Under the pieces are notes generated by a model. The model saw only the letters and a program-made list of their open reading frames with translations, made no database searches and was not told the DNA's origin. The translations under genes and the position numbers were made by a program. This document shows positions 8,387 to 18,002 of a stretch of 64,000 bases of DNA, one piece after another. Source of the DNA: CAVTLG01 sp963802635 (GTDB taxonomy: Bacteria; Chloroflexota; Ktedonobacteria; Ktedonobacterales; Ktedonobacteraceae); NCBI GenBank assembly GCA_963802635.1, contig CAWDJJ010000001.1, positions 1,178,001 to 1,242,000 of the forward strand, given 5' to 3'. How positions within the stretch are numbered: position 1 is the first letter of the stretch; each line of letters opens with the position of its first letter.

Positions 8387-9131
8387 CTACCTTGTAACAC
8401 GCAAGGTCAGATGAAACTCATACAAGTCTTCTGGGAAGAAGGCTTCAGTGTATTCAATTGGTGATCCGGTCTCATCAAACGTCGTTGTAGTGAGACGAAT
8501 ACCAATCACTTCCGGTGAGATACGCAACAACTCAGCCTCACGCGTGGTGACTACACCTCCTCTGAATGACTGTTCAACAATATACGGTTGCAGCCCCTCT
8601 GAAGCCATCAGAGCATACAGAGAGCCATCTGCGGCCTCCTTCGCCCGCTGATAGACGGTGGCTGCACGCGGATACGGCAAATAGTCGACTTCATAGGCCA
8701 CAGGTACATCATCGGCGGTACGCAAGCGTTCCAGGCGCACAACTTGCTCTTCATCCGTCAAACGTAACTGTTCGCGTACTGCCTGCGATCCTCGTACTAA
8801 TTCACTGACAAATAACATTCCGCCCGGACGTCTCCCTCGCCGCCGCAGTTCTTCAGAAAAGCTTGTCAGTTCACTTACAGTTTGCTGCTGCACCCTTGGC
8901 TCGCAAACAAACGTTCCTCGGCCATGTTGACGGTATAACAACCCCTCATGCACGAGTTCGGTTAGGGCCTGCCGCACGGTTGCACGGCTCACATGATACT
9001 GCGCAACCAGTTCTGGCTCAGACGGAATTGCAGTATGAGGTGCAAGATGACCGGCTCGAATTCTGCTGCTTTAACACTTCTTTCAATTGGTAATAAAGTG
9101 GTAAAGGATTTGAGCGCTCAAGTGTTGGCAT
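8387..9131 (-). pseudogene. GntR/HutC-family regulator with a +1 frameshift
   Basis: The protein has a GntR winged helix (IPSEPELVAQYHVSRATVRQ then ALTELVHEGLL) and a UTRA effector domain (residues about 75-240), the HutC subgroup that senses small metabolites. The frame containing UTRA is open only from a stop near 9071. The first helix (MPTLERSNPLPLYYQLKEVL, then KQQ) is in another frame starting at ATG 9131. Removing one A at about 9060 joins KQQ to IRAGHLAP exactly as the family expects. The gene therefore carries a single-base insertion, real or a sequencing error. AAGGGGAA precedes ATG 9131. Confidence 0.8.
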
Positions 9132-9249
9132 ATACTATTCCCCTTATGTCCATACAACAGATTTAATGAATGGTAACTTATGGGATGAATATATCACAAA
9201 AAGGGCGTGGAGTCGAGAGGTTAGTGAAATAAATTTGCATAAATAGGAA

Positions 9250-9287
9250 AAGTGACCCGATAGAGTCCCTAAATTATCGGGTCACTT
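9250..9287 (-). terminator. Terminator of trxA
   Basis: A perfect 13-bp stem (AAGTGACCCGATA at 9250-9262 and its complement at 9275-9287) lies 8 bp after the thioredoxin stop. On the minus strand it is followed by a T-rich stretch. Confidence 0.8.
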
Positions 9288-9295
9288 GATATTGC

Positions 9296-9652
9296 TCAGG
9301 CGACGGCAATGCCATTTTCGGCCAGAACGCGATCAATCTCGCTTTTCAGGCGCTGAGGATGGGGGCCTATCAACCGACCAATAACCTTACCGCCGCTGAA
9401 GATCATCAGGGTCGGAATGGCCTGAATACCCAGTTGTCCGGGGGTATTGGTATGCTCGTCGATATTCATCTTGGCGAAACCCAATTTGCCCAAGTACTCG
9501 TCACTCAAGCGTTCATAGACTGGCGCTATCGCACGGCAGGGGCCACACCATTCTGCCCAGAAGTCAACTATGACGGGAGTATCAGCTTTGAGGACTTTTG
9601 TCTCAAAATCTTGATCACCGACATAGAACAGATTGGCATGTGTAGTAGTCAT
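9296..9652 (-). CDS. trxA: Thioredoxin
   Basis: A 118-residue cytoplasmic disulfide reductase. It has the FWAEWCGPCR active site (WCGPC at 35-39) and the cis-Pro loop AIPTLMIF, and its length is normal for the family. It is a monocistronic-looking gene with a strong terminator behind it and its own upstream region toward the Bax-inhibitor gene. It would reduce protein disulfides using thioredoxin reductase, which is not in this window. Confidence 0.95.
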   Translation of the reverse strand: MTTTHANLFYVGDQDFETKVLKADTPVIVDFWAEWCGPCRAIAPVYERLSDEYLGKLGFAKMNIDEHTNTPGQLGIQAIPTLMIFSGGKVIGRLIGPHPQRLKSEIDRVLAENGIAVA

Positions 9653-9818
9653 ACGTTACTTTCTCACTTTCGAAATGTAGTCTTGTCGCGTTTTTTCAGC
9701 TTCGCTGACATCTTACTTATCTGACTACTCATATAAACAAAACTGCGACACCCTTTATTTCCATGTTGCGCGGCCCATTTTGCCTTCCTCATACCGTCCT
9801 GGCTCATACAAAGCCCAT

Positions 9819-10574
9819 TTAGCGGCGGCGATTGCCTCCCTGCAGGATGGTCAACAATTCCAGAATGTAGAGGAACAGGTTCAACACAGTGATAAAGAGT
9901 GATACCGCCAGGCCAATAGCATTCGGCATCGTGTCGGCCATATGCTTGGCACGCTGTACGTAATACAGCACATACCCGGAGAAGATGCCTACGCCCACTA
10001 TCGAGATCAATAGGGAGAAAATGGTACTCTGGAATATGATGCCGATCAGGCCCGCAACCAGCAATAGGATCACACCAAAGAAGAGATAATCACCAAGACG
10101 CGAAAAATCACGCTTGGTTGTCCAGGAATAGAAGGCCAGGGCCAGTGATGTCACTGCCGTGATCAAAAAAGCCTCCTGCAGGAGATCCGTCGCTCCGGCA
10201 AGCACATACTCCTTTACCAGCGGACCCAGCGACATCCCTTCCAGGAAGGTAAACAGATAGAGCAGGAACAGATTCAAACCGGGCTTTTGAATCAGAAAAC
10301 GCAACGCCATCAGCACAATCAAGCCCGCGATAGCTACCACCAAATACGTTCCAATGCTGGCAGCAGGTATCACCAGATAGCCTACAAAGGTTCCCAGTGT
10401 TGCGAAAAGGAAAGAGAAGGCCAACAGAGCCATCACTTTACTGATCAGACTACTGGCCTGCGCGTTTTCATAGGGAAGGGTTTGATATTGATAACCAGCG
10501 CTCTTGCCCCTACTTCTGCCTCCTCCGTAGAAACCACCTCCACCAAAGGGGCCATTGCCTCTAGGATCATACAT
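9819..10574 (-). CDS. Bax inhibitor-1/YccA family membrane protein
   Basis: A 251-residue protein with a Gly/Arg-rich N-terminus (residues about 1-35) followed by seven hydrophobic segments from about residue 45 to the end. Family features include SLISKVMALLAFSFLFATLG near TM1 and the conserved SLALAFYSWTTKRDFSRLG segment. Members are pH-sensitive Ca2+-leak channels or protease-associated proteins such as YccA. I place the start at ATG 10574 (GAGG nine bases upstream); a GTG at 10589 is possible. The last residues are RRR after TM7. Confidence 0.85.
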   Translation of the reverse strand: MYDPRGNGPFGGGGFYGGGRSRGKSAGYQYQTLPYENAQASSLISKVMALLAFSFLFATLGTFVGYLVIPAASIGTYLVVAIAGLIVLMALRFLIQKPGLNLFLLYLFTFLEGMSLGPLVKEYVLAGATDLLQEAFLITAVTSLALAFYSWTTKRDFSRLGDYLFFGVILLLVAGLIGIIFQSTIFSLLISIVGVGIFSGYVLYYVQRAKHMADTMPNAIGLAVSLFITVLNLFLYILELLTILQGGNRRR

Positions 10575-10929
10575 AAGCGAACCTCGCACTTATTAGTTTC
10601 AATACCCTCAAGCGTTTCAGTACCCTCAAGTGGGTCGAGAAAGAACATGGGTTCCTGCTCCCTCTTCAAGAAGAAAAGTCTATGTACAAAACCCTAAGAG
10701 GTCAAGTGAAGACGCATTAGGATAAGTAGTCAGGCCTCTTCAACACCAGGGAAGAGGCTCTTTCACCATGTATATACATACGCACAACGCAAATAACAGG
10801 TTGCACTTGCAAGCACTGTTTCGAATGAAATGAGGTTGCTAACGACCAAAGAGTAGTATGGTTCCCTCACAATAGCCATGCATCCACAAGAGCGTCCCTG
10901 GTGGGCGCTCATTCCATAACCGCTGAACA
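10575..10929. other. Intergenic region with a hairpin
   Basis: The region holds the upstream sequence of the Bax-inhibitor gene. A short hairpin (GCCTCTTC at 10734-10741 pairing with 10751-10758, followed by TCTTTC) could be a weak terminator. No gene is supported. Confidence 0.45.
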
Positions 10930-11145
10930 TCAAGAATATGTTTGCTTCGGCTGATCTGTCGCAGCTTCAGCAGGGAGTGTTGCACTAGAAGAGACAATTT
11001 TCGGCGTAGCAGCAATGTTCGTAATGGTGCAACGGGGGTGATCTTGCGTAGCGTGCCAGTAAAAAGTACTCCTGTCAGGCTGAAACATCAATCCCCCACA
11101 GCGTGGACAATAAAAAGGTACAGGCTGATCCTGACCTGTCGTCAT
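10930..11145 (-). CDS. Small zinc-ribbon protein
   Basis: A 71-residue protein with FYCPRCGGLMF (CxxC) and WHATQDHPRC downstream, which could complete a four-ligand zinc site. The ATG at 11145 has AGGAGG nine bases upstream, better than the start at 11184. The tail is polar and Ala/Thr-rich. Function is unknown. The neighbouring upstream gene (11200-11853) also ends in a double CxxC module, suggesting a related pair in one operon. Confidence 0.65.
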   Translation of the reverse strand: MTTGQDQPVPFYCPRCGGLMFQPDRSTFYWHATQDHPRCTITNIAATPKIVSSSATLPAEAATDQPKQTYS

Positions 11146-11199
11146 GCCAAATGCCTCCTTTGTAAAGAGGGTACAACGCATCATACGCTCATGATCACA

Positions 11200-11853
11200 T
11201 TACAAGACGCTCCACACACCACAAATCTCGCAAAACGCGACGCCGACCTCGCCGAAGGTCTTGCTACGCGTGTTCCAACAATCATAGGCTATCGCCAGGG
11301 AGCCACAGCTCCAACAACGAGCGCGTCCACCAGCTTTGCTCTCGCTCGCTAACTGCTGGAGTAGAGCGCTGCGGGCTTCTTCAGAACCGGTATAGCCAGG
11401 ATTATAGGCCAGGTGCAACAGGTTGCCTAAAGGCAAACTGATCTCATGCGATGGTGGCTGCAAAGGTGCTCCAGTGACTGGTGGCGTAACCGGCGGCTGT
11501 GGCGGGCGACGAAACAGTTCTCCACGCGCTGTACGACGTCCACCCTCAATTGCTGGTGTATACTCACGCTCAATACGCTCGCCATTCGCCAGCGGTGGTG
11601 GAGAAATAAATGATTGATACGAACCATTTTCTCCATTCGTACGCGCGACCTGCGAAAGCGGGCCTTGAGTATTCTGGTTCTGTACATCCTCATGCTGAGC
11701 TAGCTGACTCTGATGCTCAGTTGCCTGTGGATTATCAGCAGCAGTTTGCTCGGCAGGAGATGCTTCTGCAACTTGTTCTGCTTGATCGACAAGATGATTG
11801 GTATTCTCTGGCTGATCAGGCGGATTAGCACGTCTTCGTCGAGTTATCGGCAT
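11200..11853 (-). CDS. Disordered protein with C-terminal zinc ribbon
   Basis: A 217-residue protein. Residues 1-130 are Gln/Asn/Pro/Arg-rich and probably disordered. The C-terminal 45 residues contain RCWSCGSL and FCEICGVW, two CxxC knuckles spaced as in a zinc ribbon. GGAG lies ahead of ATG 11853. I do not recognise the family. It is upstream of the 71-residue zinc-ribbon gene with a 54-bp gap. Confidence 0.65.
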   Translation of the reverse strand: MPITRRRRANPPDQPENTNHLVDQAEQVAEASPAEQTAADNPQATEHQSQLAQHEDVQNQNTQGPLSQVARTNGENGSYQSFISPPPLANGERIEREYTPAIEGGRRTARGELFRRPPQPPVTPPVTGAPLQPPSHEISLPLGNLLHLAYNPGYTGSEEARSALLQQLASESKAGGRARCWSCGSLAIAYDCWNTRSKTFGEVGVAFCEICGVWSVL

Positions 11854-11950
11854 TGGGGTTCACTCCATAAGAAAAGAAGTTGTGTGTGCATACAATCGAA
11901 ACGCAGCACAGGTATTATATCACGGCGAGAGAGAAAAAACAGTCTGGTAC

Positions 11951-12097
11951 GTGATTAGGGTAAACATCGTCTTTTTATCAAAACTGGGCGAGAAAACCAC
12001 TCGGTCTTCAGCCTCGTGGGTGAACTTGGGCTTCCGAAGAAGCCACTCGGCGAAAGACCGAGTGGGAGTTCACACCAGCGATGCTCACCTAAATCAC
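11951..12097. mobile_element. MITE-like element with imperfect 19-bp terminal repeats
   Basis: The left end (GTGATTAGGGTAAACATCG, 11951-11969) and the reverse complement of the right end (GTGATTTAGGTGAGCATCG, 12079-12097) match at 15 of 19 positions. Inside, CCACTCGGTCTT (11997-12008) pairs with 12054-12065; a second CCACTCGG (12043-12050) can pair with the same arm; and GGCTTC-CGAA-GAAGCC (12029-12044) forms a tetraloop hairpin. GTGAACT (12020-12026) can pair with 12067-12073 across the stem. There is no coding capacity. On the minus strand the last arm is followed by TTTTCTC, so it could also act as a terminator after the ferredoxin gene. Confidence 0.6.
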
Positions 12098-12214
12098 GCC
12101 TTCCTGTAGGATAGAAACCATGCTCGGGTTGCTTTCCTTACCAGGAATATGTCTGGGAAGAACCCAATTTCTCTTCTTACAAACCGACTTCAAACACTCT
12201 CTAAAGAGCCTCTA

Positions 12215-12478
12215 TTAATGGCCTTTAAAGAAATCGGCATTGACTTTGATGTAACTCTTCCACTCGTCTGGCACCGCTGATTCTTCAAAAATAGCTGTGA
12301 CAGGACAGGCAGGCTCACAAGCACCACAATCGATACACTCATCAGGATTGATATACAACTGCTCAGCTTCTTCAAATCCTGGCTCATTGGGCGAGGGATG
12401 AATGCAGTCCACTGGACAGACATCGACACAAGACGCATCTTTGACGCCGATACATGGGTGGGTGATTACATAGGTCAT
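12215..12478 (-). CDS. fdxA: Seven-iron-type ferredoxin
   Basis: An 87-residue electron carrier beginning MTYVITHPCIG. It has a first cluster motif with Cys at 9, 17, 21 and 25 (CVDVCPVDCIHP) and a second, CIDCGACEPACP, binding a [4Fe-4S] cluster. Spacing fits 3Fe-4S/4Fe-4S or 2[4Fe-4S] ferredoxins of FdxA type. The start at 12478 is chosen because the family begins MTYVI and AGGAGG lies 12 bases upstream; the ATG at 12490 has the SD directly abutting it. Confidence 0.9.
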   Translation of the reverse strand: MTYVITHPCIGVKDASCVDVCPVDCIHPSPNEPGFEEAEQLYINPDECIDCGACEPACPVTAIFEESAVPDEWKSYIKVNADFFKGH

Positions 12479-12625
12479 TGTTCTAGACATCCTCCTCTTA
12501 GCACGCTATGTAAAAACCAAGGTCATAGCGGCAAAGTTTTGTAGTAGGCTAGCTTCAGTATAGAGGGTTGTACAGGCGATGTCAATTATCTTACGGCCCC
12601 CTGAATGCGGCCCAAGAGTTCATCA

Positions 12626-14566
12626 TCAGCACAGAAAGATATGTGTATAGTCAGTAGGTGTCAAAGTCGTAACCGCAAAGGTCGCATTCGATGGCAGCAC
12701 AACGAGTACAGAGTATCCCTTAACAGCGGGGAAAGACGCTGTGCGATACTTAATGTGATGAGCGGTAAGAATGTTCAATAAATTACTCGCAGGATGGTCA
12801 GGTTCGCGTGTAACCACCAGGATAGCTGGCCGGTCCGCTTGCAAAATAGCATTTGTATAGGCTGGAATGCGATTCAAACCACTAAAAGCAGGTGTATTCT
12901 TCTCAATAGCGGCAAGCGGATCGGACATAATAATACGCTGATTGGTCTTAAATGTGATCGGGTTGCCAACAAAACTTCTGGCCCAGGCATAGTGGACGTG
13001 CTCGCTTTGGAGATAGGTAATGATTGGCTCATCATTAATCGGCCCATTGATACAATATGGTGATGCAAAGGCCAATGCTATGTTTGTATGCTGATACGTC
13101 ACAGCTTGCACACATAGGTAGCAACAGAGCACCACTAGCAATACCACATTCACGATACCGACCAGAGGTGACGCGACCAGACTGCGCAACGCTGGACGAG
13201 CCTGGGGCAAGTTGGCGCTCACCGCAACGTCCGTTCCTGCTTTTCGTTGCGGTCGCTGGAAAATCATATTGATAAATGCAAATACAGACGCGAACAAGAA
13301 AGGGGTAGCCAGTAACAGTGGCGAAGCATAACGGTCGACAAAATCGGTATAGCACGGAGAAAGAATAACAATCTTATTCGCTATATTACTGCAAAAGGCG
13401 AAACAAATGATGGTAGCAAACAGTGTCGGCAGTAGTATCATACGCCATAATTGGAGGAAAGGATAACGCCAGATAATACATGAGACGCCAGCTCCTACCA
13501 GCGCAATAATCAGGCAAGTTAGAGCAAATATCAGAGATGCAGTGTACCAGCCCATCAATGGCACAGTCTGGTTCGGTACGGAGCCACTCAGGAGACGTGG
13601 CGCAACACACTCGAGCAAAAGTTTCCCGGCATAGCTGGTGTGGGCTGCTTTCTGCTCCAATGTCTGTGTGGGACTATTCAGATTCATAATATAGGTGACA
13701 TTGGCCCAATGATATCTGAGGCCCCACAGCAAAGCCGGAAGCACGCCCATCAGAAAAGCGGGAATAGCAGCAAGAGCCAGCAAAAGTTTGCTGATCGTGT
13801 CGCCAAAAGCGCGCAACCAGGGCATATGCACACGACGGATAAGCAGCACTATTTGTGTGATACATCCACTGATAATCCAGACAATTGCAGTCAATACTGC
13901 TGAAGCAATCAGGGGATCGATCCAGAGTCCCAGGCCAACACAGAAACCAATAGCCAGCCAATACAAAGCCAGCCTACCAGCAGTTGCTCCACGTTGCCAA
14001 TGCTGAACAAGACGGACGGCCAGCAGCAACAAGAGCACCATCAAGATAAATGTTTCAATATAACCACCCAATGTATGCAATTGTATGATAGCCCCGTACA
14101 GCGGTAGGACAGCGGCAAAAAATGCAGCGCTACACATAAAAATAGTCCGCGCAGAAACAGTCAGATGAGCATTGTCAGCCAGGGCAGCGGCTAATTTCCA
14201 GGTCAGCCAGACAAGTATCAGCGAGAGCAAAACGGGTTCAGCATGTAATGCCCAGGCGGATGGACCGACCAGCGCAAAAATAAGCGCTACCAGATACGCC
14301 TCCATACTTCCCATATAGGCCTGTCCATAAAAATAAACGGGCAATTCACCATGTAAAATGTGCTCCGCCTGAATACCAACCAGCGCCTCATCTCCGTCCA
14401 CGTTGCCCCCGCTCCGCAGCACGAGCCAGACTCGTAAGGTCACAGCAAGTAGCAGGAAGATCCACAGCGGCGATTGCAGATAGTGGTCCCAGGAGTGTTG
14501 TTTTCGCACGATCCGACCGAAAAAAGGTTGCGCTGTCAGTGGTCGGTCTTGCATTTCTATACGCAT
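12626..14566 (-). CDS. GT39/PMT-like polytopic membrane glycosyltransferase
   Basis: A 646-residue membrane protein with roughly a dozen hydrophobic segments and a C-terminal soluble domain from about residue 515. The first loop reads NVDGDEALVGIQAEHILHG and continues with YFYGQAYMG, the acidic motif of GT-C glycosyltransferases (ArnT, PMT, GT39) that use polyprenyl-phosphate sugars. Acceptor and sugar are unknown. I use ATG 14566 with AAAGGAG 10 bases upstream; a TTG at 14590 is in frame but overlaps that SD. It appears monocistronic. Confidence 0.75.
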   Translation of the reverse strand: MRIEMQDRPLTAQPFFGRIVRKQHSWDHYLQSPLWIFLLLAVTLRVWLVLRSGGNVDGDEALVGIQAEHILHGELPVYFYGQAYMGSMEAYLVALIFALVGPSAWALHAEPVLLSLILVWLTWKLAAALADNAHLTVSARTIFMCSAAFFAAVLPLYGAIIQLHTLGGYIETFILMVLLLLLAVRLVQHWQRGATAGRLALYWLAIGFCVGLGLWIDPLIASAVLTAIVWIISGCITQIVLLIRRVHMPWLRAFGDTISKLLLALAAIPAFLMGVLPALLWGLRYHWANVTYIMNLNSPTQTLEQKAAHTSYAGKLLLECVAPRLLSGSVPNQTVPLMGWYTASLIFALTCLIIALVGAGVSCIIWRYPFLQLWRMILLPTLFATIICFAFCSNIANKIVILSPCYTDFVDRYASPLLLATPFLFASVFAFINMIFQRPQRKAGTDVAVSANLPQARPALRSLVASPLVGIVNVVLLVVLCCYLCVQAVTYQHTNIALAFASPYCINGPINDEPIITYLQSEHVHYAWARSFVGNPITFKTNQRIIMSDPLAAIEKNTPAFSGLNRIPAYTNAILQADRPAILVVTREPDHPASNLLNILTAHHIKYRTASFPAVKGYSVLVVLPSNATFAVTTLTPTDYTHIFLC

Positions 14567-14789
14567 AAATTCTCTTACTCCTTTACTCAATTATGCGCAA
14601 CTACCAGCGACTCCCACCATGCTTTCTTCTAGCTGCATTTCCTTCACCACTATCATTTCCGCATTTCTGCGCACGGAGAGTATTTTTTTCCTTACTATTT
14701 CAACGATATACAGTTAATAAGCAAAAATAGAGATCAAATATACAGAGATATGTGTTATTGGCAGAGAAGCAAAGATTGTATATGAATAG

Positions 14790-16500
14790 TTACTTCAACG
14801 GCTCTACATAAAGGTGCGAGAACGCTACTTCGGTCCCCTGATCCTCAACATACAGACCAATCTGCCCCACGAGAAGAGGAGTTTTCGTTGGATCAGCGAC
14901 GGCTGTACCAACAATCCGGCTGTTGATCAGGAATGTGAAGCTATTGCCCAGCGCCTCTACGGTGATCGTGTTGCTCGCGCCTGGTATGGTAAGCAGTGAA
15001 GATACAAAGCCAGTGCTGATATGCACCCAATTACCATTGCTATCGTAGCGCAGGAAGGCGTATTGTGCATTCCATGCTGGCGTGATCTCAAAGAGATAAT
15101 ATTTCGACTGATCAGATGCTGCACGGAAGATCACACCATAATAATCAGGGTCTGCATTTGTCGTGCGCACCTCTGTTGTTGTGACAGTCATGCGAAAATC
15201 GTGAAAATCCTGATAGTAATCCTGCGCAATAGCCACACTATTAGAGAATTTATTCAGAATATGATACCGCTGGTTATGTGCATCAAAGAAAAAAGTGCTA
15301 CTTGTCGGCCAATAGTTAGGATCTGCTAAGAGATCTGCAACGGTAGGCTTCACCGTGGGTGTGGCCGTTGGCTTGACGATGGCTCTGACAGGCGGGACTG
15401 GCTGTACCGCTATTAAGAGCACAGAAAAAACTACTGCTCCCACCACTGCCAGCAACATAAGCATCATGACCACCAGCCGCAGCACGCTCTTCTTTTGTCG
15501 CCACCTCGACTGCCAGCGACTCACAGGTTTGGTCACAATCCGCACTGGAGGCAGGTCGGCCAACGAAGCAACGCCCATATGAGCAAAGCTGGCCGCCGCT
15601 TTACTACGCGTTAGCACCGCTTTCTTTTCGTCATCGGCGATCACCTGAGTAAAAGCCGTACAAAATGCGCCAGATGATTGAAAACGTCGGTTGGGATCTT
15701 TAGCCAGCGCAGTCTGCACAACGTGGTCCAATACAGGACTCACATCAGCACGTATCAAGGCCAATGATGGTGGTACCTCGTGCACATGCATCAGTACAAG
15801 AGCAATGGCCGCATCAGCTTTAAACGGCAAACGCTTCGTCAGTAAAAAAAACAGCGTAATACCCAGCGAATACACATCCGAGCGCCCATCCAGTTCCTGT
15901 CCCAGTGCCTGTTCCGGTGAAATATAATCGGGTGTGCCCATCACAGCTTGAGGACCTTTTATTTGCGTCTGCTCTGCCTCGCCATCGGTACGGGTGAGAC
16001 GCGCAATACCGAAATCAGAGAGGATCACATGTCCTGCACTATCCAACAGAATATTAGCAGGTTTGACATCACAATGCACACAACCATGTTCATGAGCATA
16101 ATCCAGGGCGGCTGCAAGCTGCTCAAGGTACCACTGTGCCTCTTGCAAAGAAAGGGGAGGACGCTTCGCCATATATTCAGAGAGCGTACCACCTGGCATA
16201 TAAGGCATAACAATGTAGGGCAGACCTTCCTCTTCACCGTACGAGTAAATAGGCAAGATATTTGGATGGTTGAGTTTGACTGGCCGCTTCCGCTTCGCGC
16301 AGGAAGCGTCGGTAGAAGTCTCTTTGCGTACGCCTGTCCATATTCGTACGAGGCAAAAAAACCTTGATCGCGACCTTCCGTTCTGGAGCTGTCTGCCGAG
16401 CGAGAAATACAAAGCTCGATCCCCCATACCCCAACACTTTCTCCAATACGCACGATCCCAACACTTTCCCAATGAGATGTTGTCCCTTCGTTACACCCAC
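14790..16500 (-). pseudogene. Ser/Thr protein kinase with lectin-like tail, frameshifted
   Basis: The N-terminus (GTG 16500; GKVLGSCVLEKVLGYGGSS is the Gly-rich loop, VAIKVF the ATP-binding Lys) runs in one frame to FLREAEAA. The rest (VKLNHPNILPIYSY onward) is in another, and removing one C in GGCC at 16282-16285 joins them perfectly. The catalytic loop is HCDVKPAN, so the Arg of HRD is Cys (non-RD kinase), followed by DFG. A membrane segment (VMMLMLLAVVGAVVFSVLLI) precedes an extracellular beta-rich domain resembling DUF1080/laminin-G folds. It would be a receptor-type Hanks kinase if intact. Confidence 0.82.
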
Positions 16501-16652
16501 ACCTAAGCTCCTCTCTAACTCCCTCTACGAGAGCTAGTGCGACCTATCACACAGGTTGATATCCATGCAATATTTTAAGCAAAAGGCACATCCATTGTCA
16601 ATATTTGCGCTAATTGGATAGTTTATATGGCCTTGCATTCATAACGTTTTGT

Positions 16653-17705
16653 TTAGACCGTAAACACCCCATCGCGCATGATCACGCGACCATCGACCTC
16701 AATGGTGCAGTTGGTGGGAATGACATCAACATGGACACCGGCATCCCAATCAGCACCGGTAAACTGAGGATAAGGATTGCCAAAAGCCACATGCAGGCCT
16801 GGCATCTTCTCATCCTGAAGCAGATTTCCGACCAGCTTTTTCAGGCTGGTGAGCGTGCCGATGGCGAACTCACCGGCACGGTTGCCGTTTGGTACTGAGA
16901 ACAGGTAATCGCGTACTTCTTGTGCCAGGGCTGTATCGTCGCTGGTCACAGCCGTAATATAGCCATCCTTAACGTTGATAGTCAGTGGATGTTGCAGGAC
17001 GCCATACTTCTCCGAGAAGTAATCGCCCAGCACGTCACAGACAAGCACGCCATCTACGGTAGCAGGCGCAGTGTAAACTTCGCCTTCGGGCAAGTTGCCC
17101 CATTTTCCCTGCTCATGATAGCGACCGTGGCAAGGAATCCAGCGCCAATCTTTGTGGAAAGTGGCAGTCACATCGCTCCCTTTGGCGGAGGTTACATGGA
17201 TCACCTGAGCTTTACGTACCAGATCATAGATATGGTTGGTCAAACGATAGACTTCATCATAATCGGCGCACATACCATCAGCCATCAACGCCTCATCAAT
17301 ACCAATCATATGTCCATGCCGCACTTTTAGTTCAGTAACGAGAAAAGGCAGCAGCGGAATACGAAACGCAATCTCCCCTGGTTGCGCAGTTGCTATATAA
17401 TAAGTCACGGTGGGACGAGCACTGATCAAATCATTGCGCAATGTATCTGAGAAAACGGTCAATGGCCGCTCTCCATAATGTTCCAGGAAACGCACGCTTA
17501 CATCTGCGTGGTGTTCCAACACAATGCCAGCTACCTGGCGGGCAATATTTTCACGTGCATAATCCGTAAGAATAAAGACACGATCCTGCGCTGTCACTCC
17601 CATACACTTGACGGCGTTCTCGGCACCCCAGCGCACGCGCTGCTCAAAGCTTAGAGAAGCGTCGCGCGCTCCCTGCTGCTTCAGTGTAGAACTTGTATCT
17701 GGCAT
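16653..17705 (-). CDS. M29-family aminopeptidase
   Basis: A 350-residue metalloaminopeptidase of the AmpS/AmpT (M29) family. Key stretches are NLPEGEVYTAP (metal-ligand Glu), RAGEFAIG (second Glu), LHVAFGNPYPQFTGADWDAG with His, and HVDVIPTN with His and Asp. It would remove N-terminal residues from peptides in the cytoplasm using two divalent metals. The ATG at 17705 has AGGAG nine bases upstream; an upstream start at 17741 is less likely. Confidence 0.85.
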   Translation of the reverse strand: MPDTSSTLKQQGARDASLSFEQRVRWGAENAVKCMGVTAQDRVFILTDYARENIARQVAGIVLEHHADVSVRFLEHYGERPLTVFSDTLRNDLISARPTVTYYIATAQPGEIAFRIPLLPFLVTELKVRHGHMIGIDEALMADGMCADYDEVYRLTNHIYDLVRKAQVIHVTSAKGSDVTATFHKDWRWIPCHGRYHEQGKWGNLPEGEVYTAPATVDGVLVCDVLGDYFSEKYGVLQHPLTINVKDGYITAVTSDDTALAQEVRDYLFSVPNGNRAGEFAIGTLTSLKKLVGNLLQDEKMPGLHVAFGNPYPQFTGADWDAGVHVDVIPTNCTIEVDGRVIMRDGVFTV

Positions 17706-17903
17706 AGCAAATCTCCTCGTTTTTATATGCTGATCCTGCACATTCCTCTATTATAGAACCTATACGATTCTGGCTCGTTCACTGTAACAACTGAACAGCT
17801 TGATAACCATTTTGACTGCCAAAAATGCTAGTGCAGTGGTCAAAATATGCACAAGTTAGTACATCAATGTGTTATACTTCGGCTAAGAACATATGGATAT
17901 GTG

Positions 17904-17972
17904 CTATGTTCTCGGGTCTCCATCCTTCCGGGGGAAAACGTTGGGAAATTGGAGAGCCTATGTTCTCGGGTC
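17904..17972 (+). repeat. Direct repeat pair in a gene leader
   Basis: CTATGTTCTCGGGTC occurs at 17904-17918 and 17958-17972, 54 bases apart, just before the YbjN-like gene. Between them GGGTCTCC and GGAGAGCC can form a stem around a G/A-rich loop. A related core (TCCTTCCG-GGGAAA-CGT-GGGAAA) appears at 62594-62622. It may be a structured leader RNA. Confidence 0.5.
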
Positions 17973-18002
17973 CTCGTCATCCGCATTAGCAAGGAGCACT
18001 GC

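Noticed and set aside
8178..8414. 78-codon open frame between the TPR and GntR genes
   Set aside because: Overlaps the GntR stop, no ribosome site, no motif.
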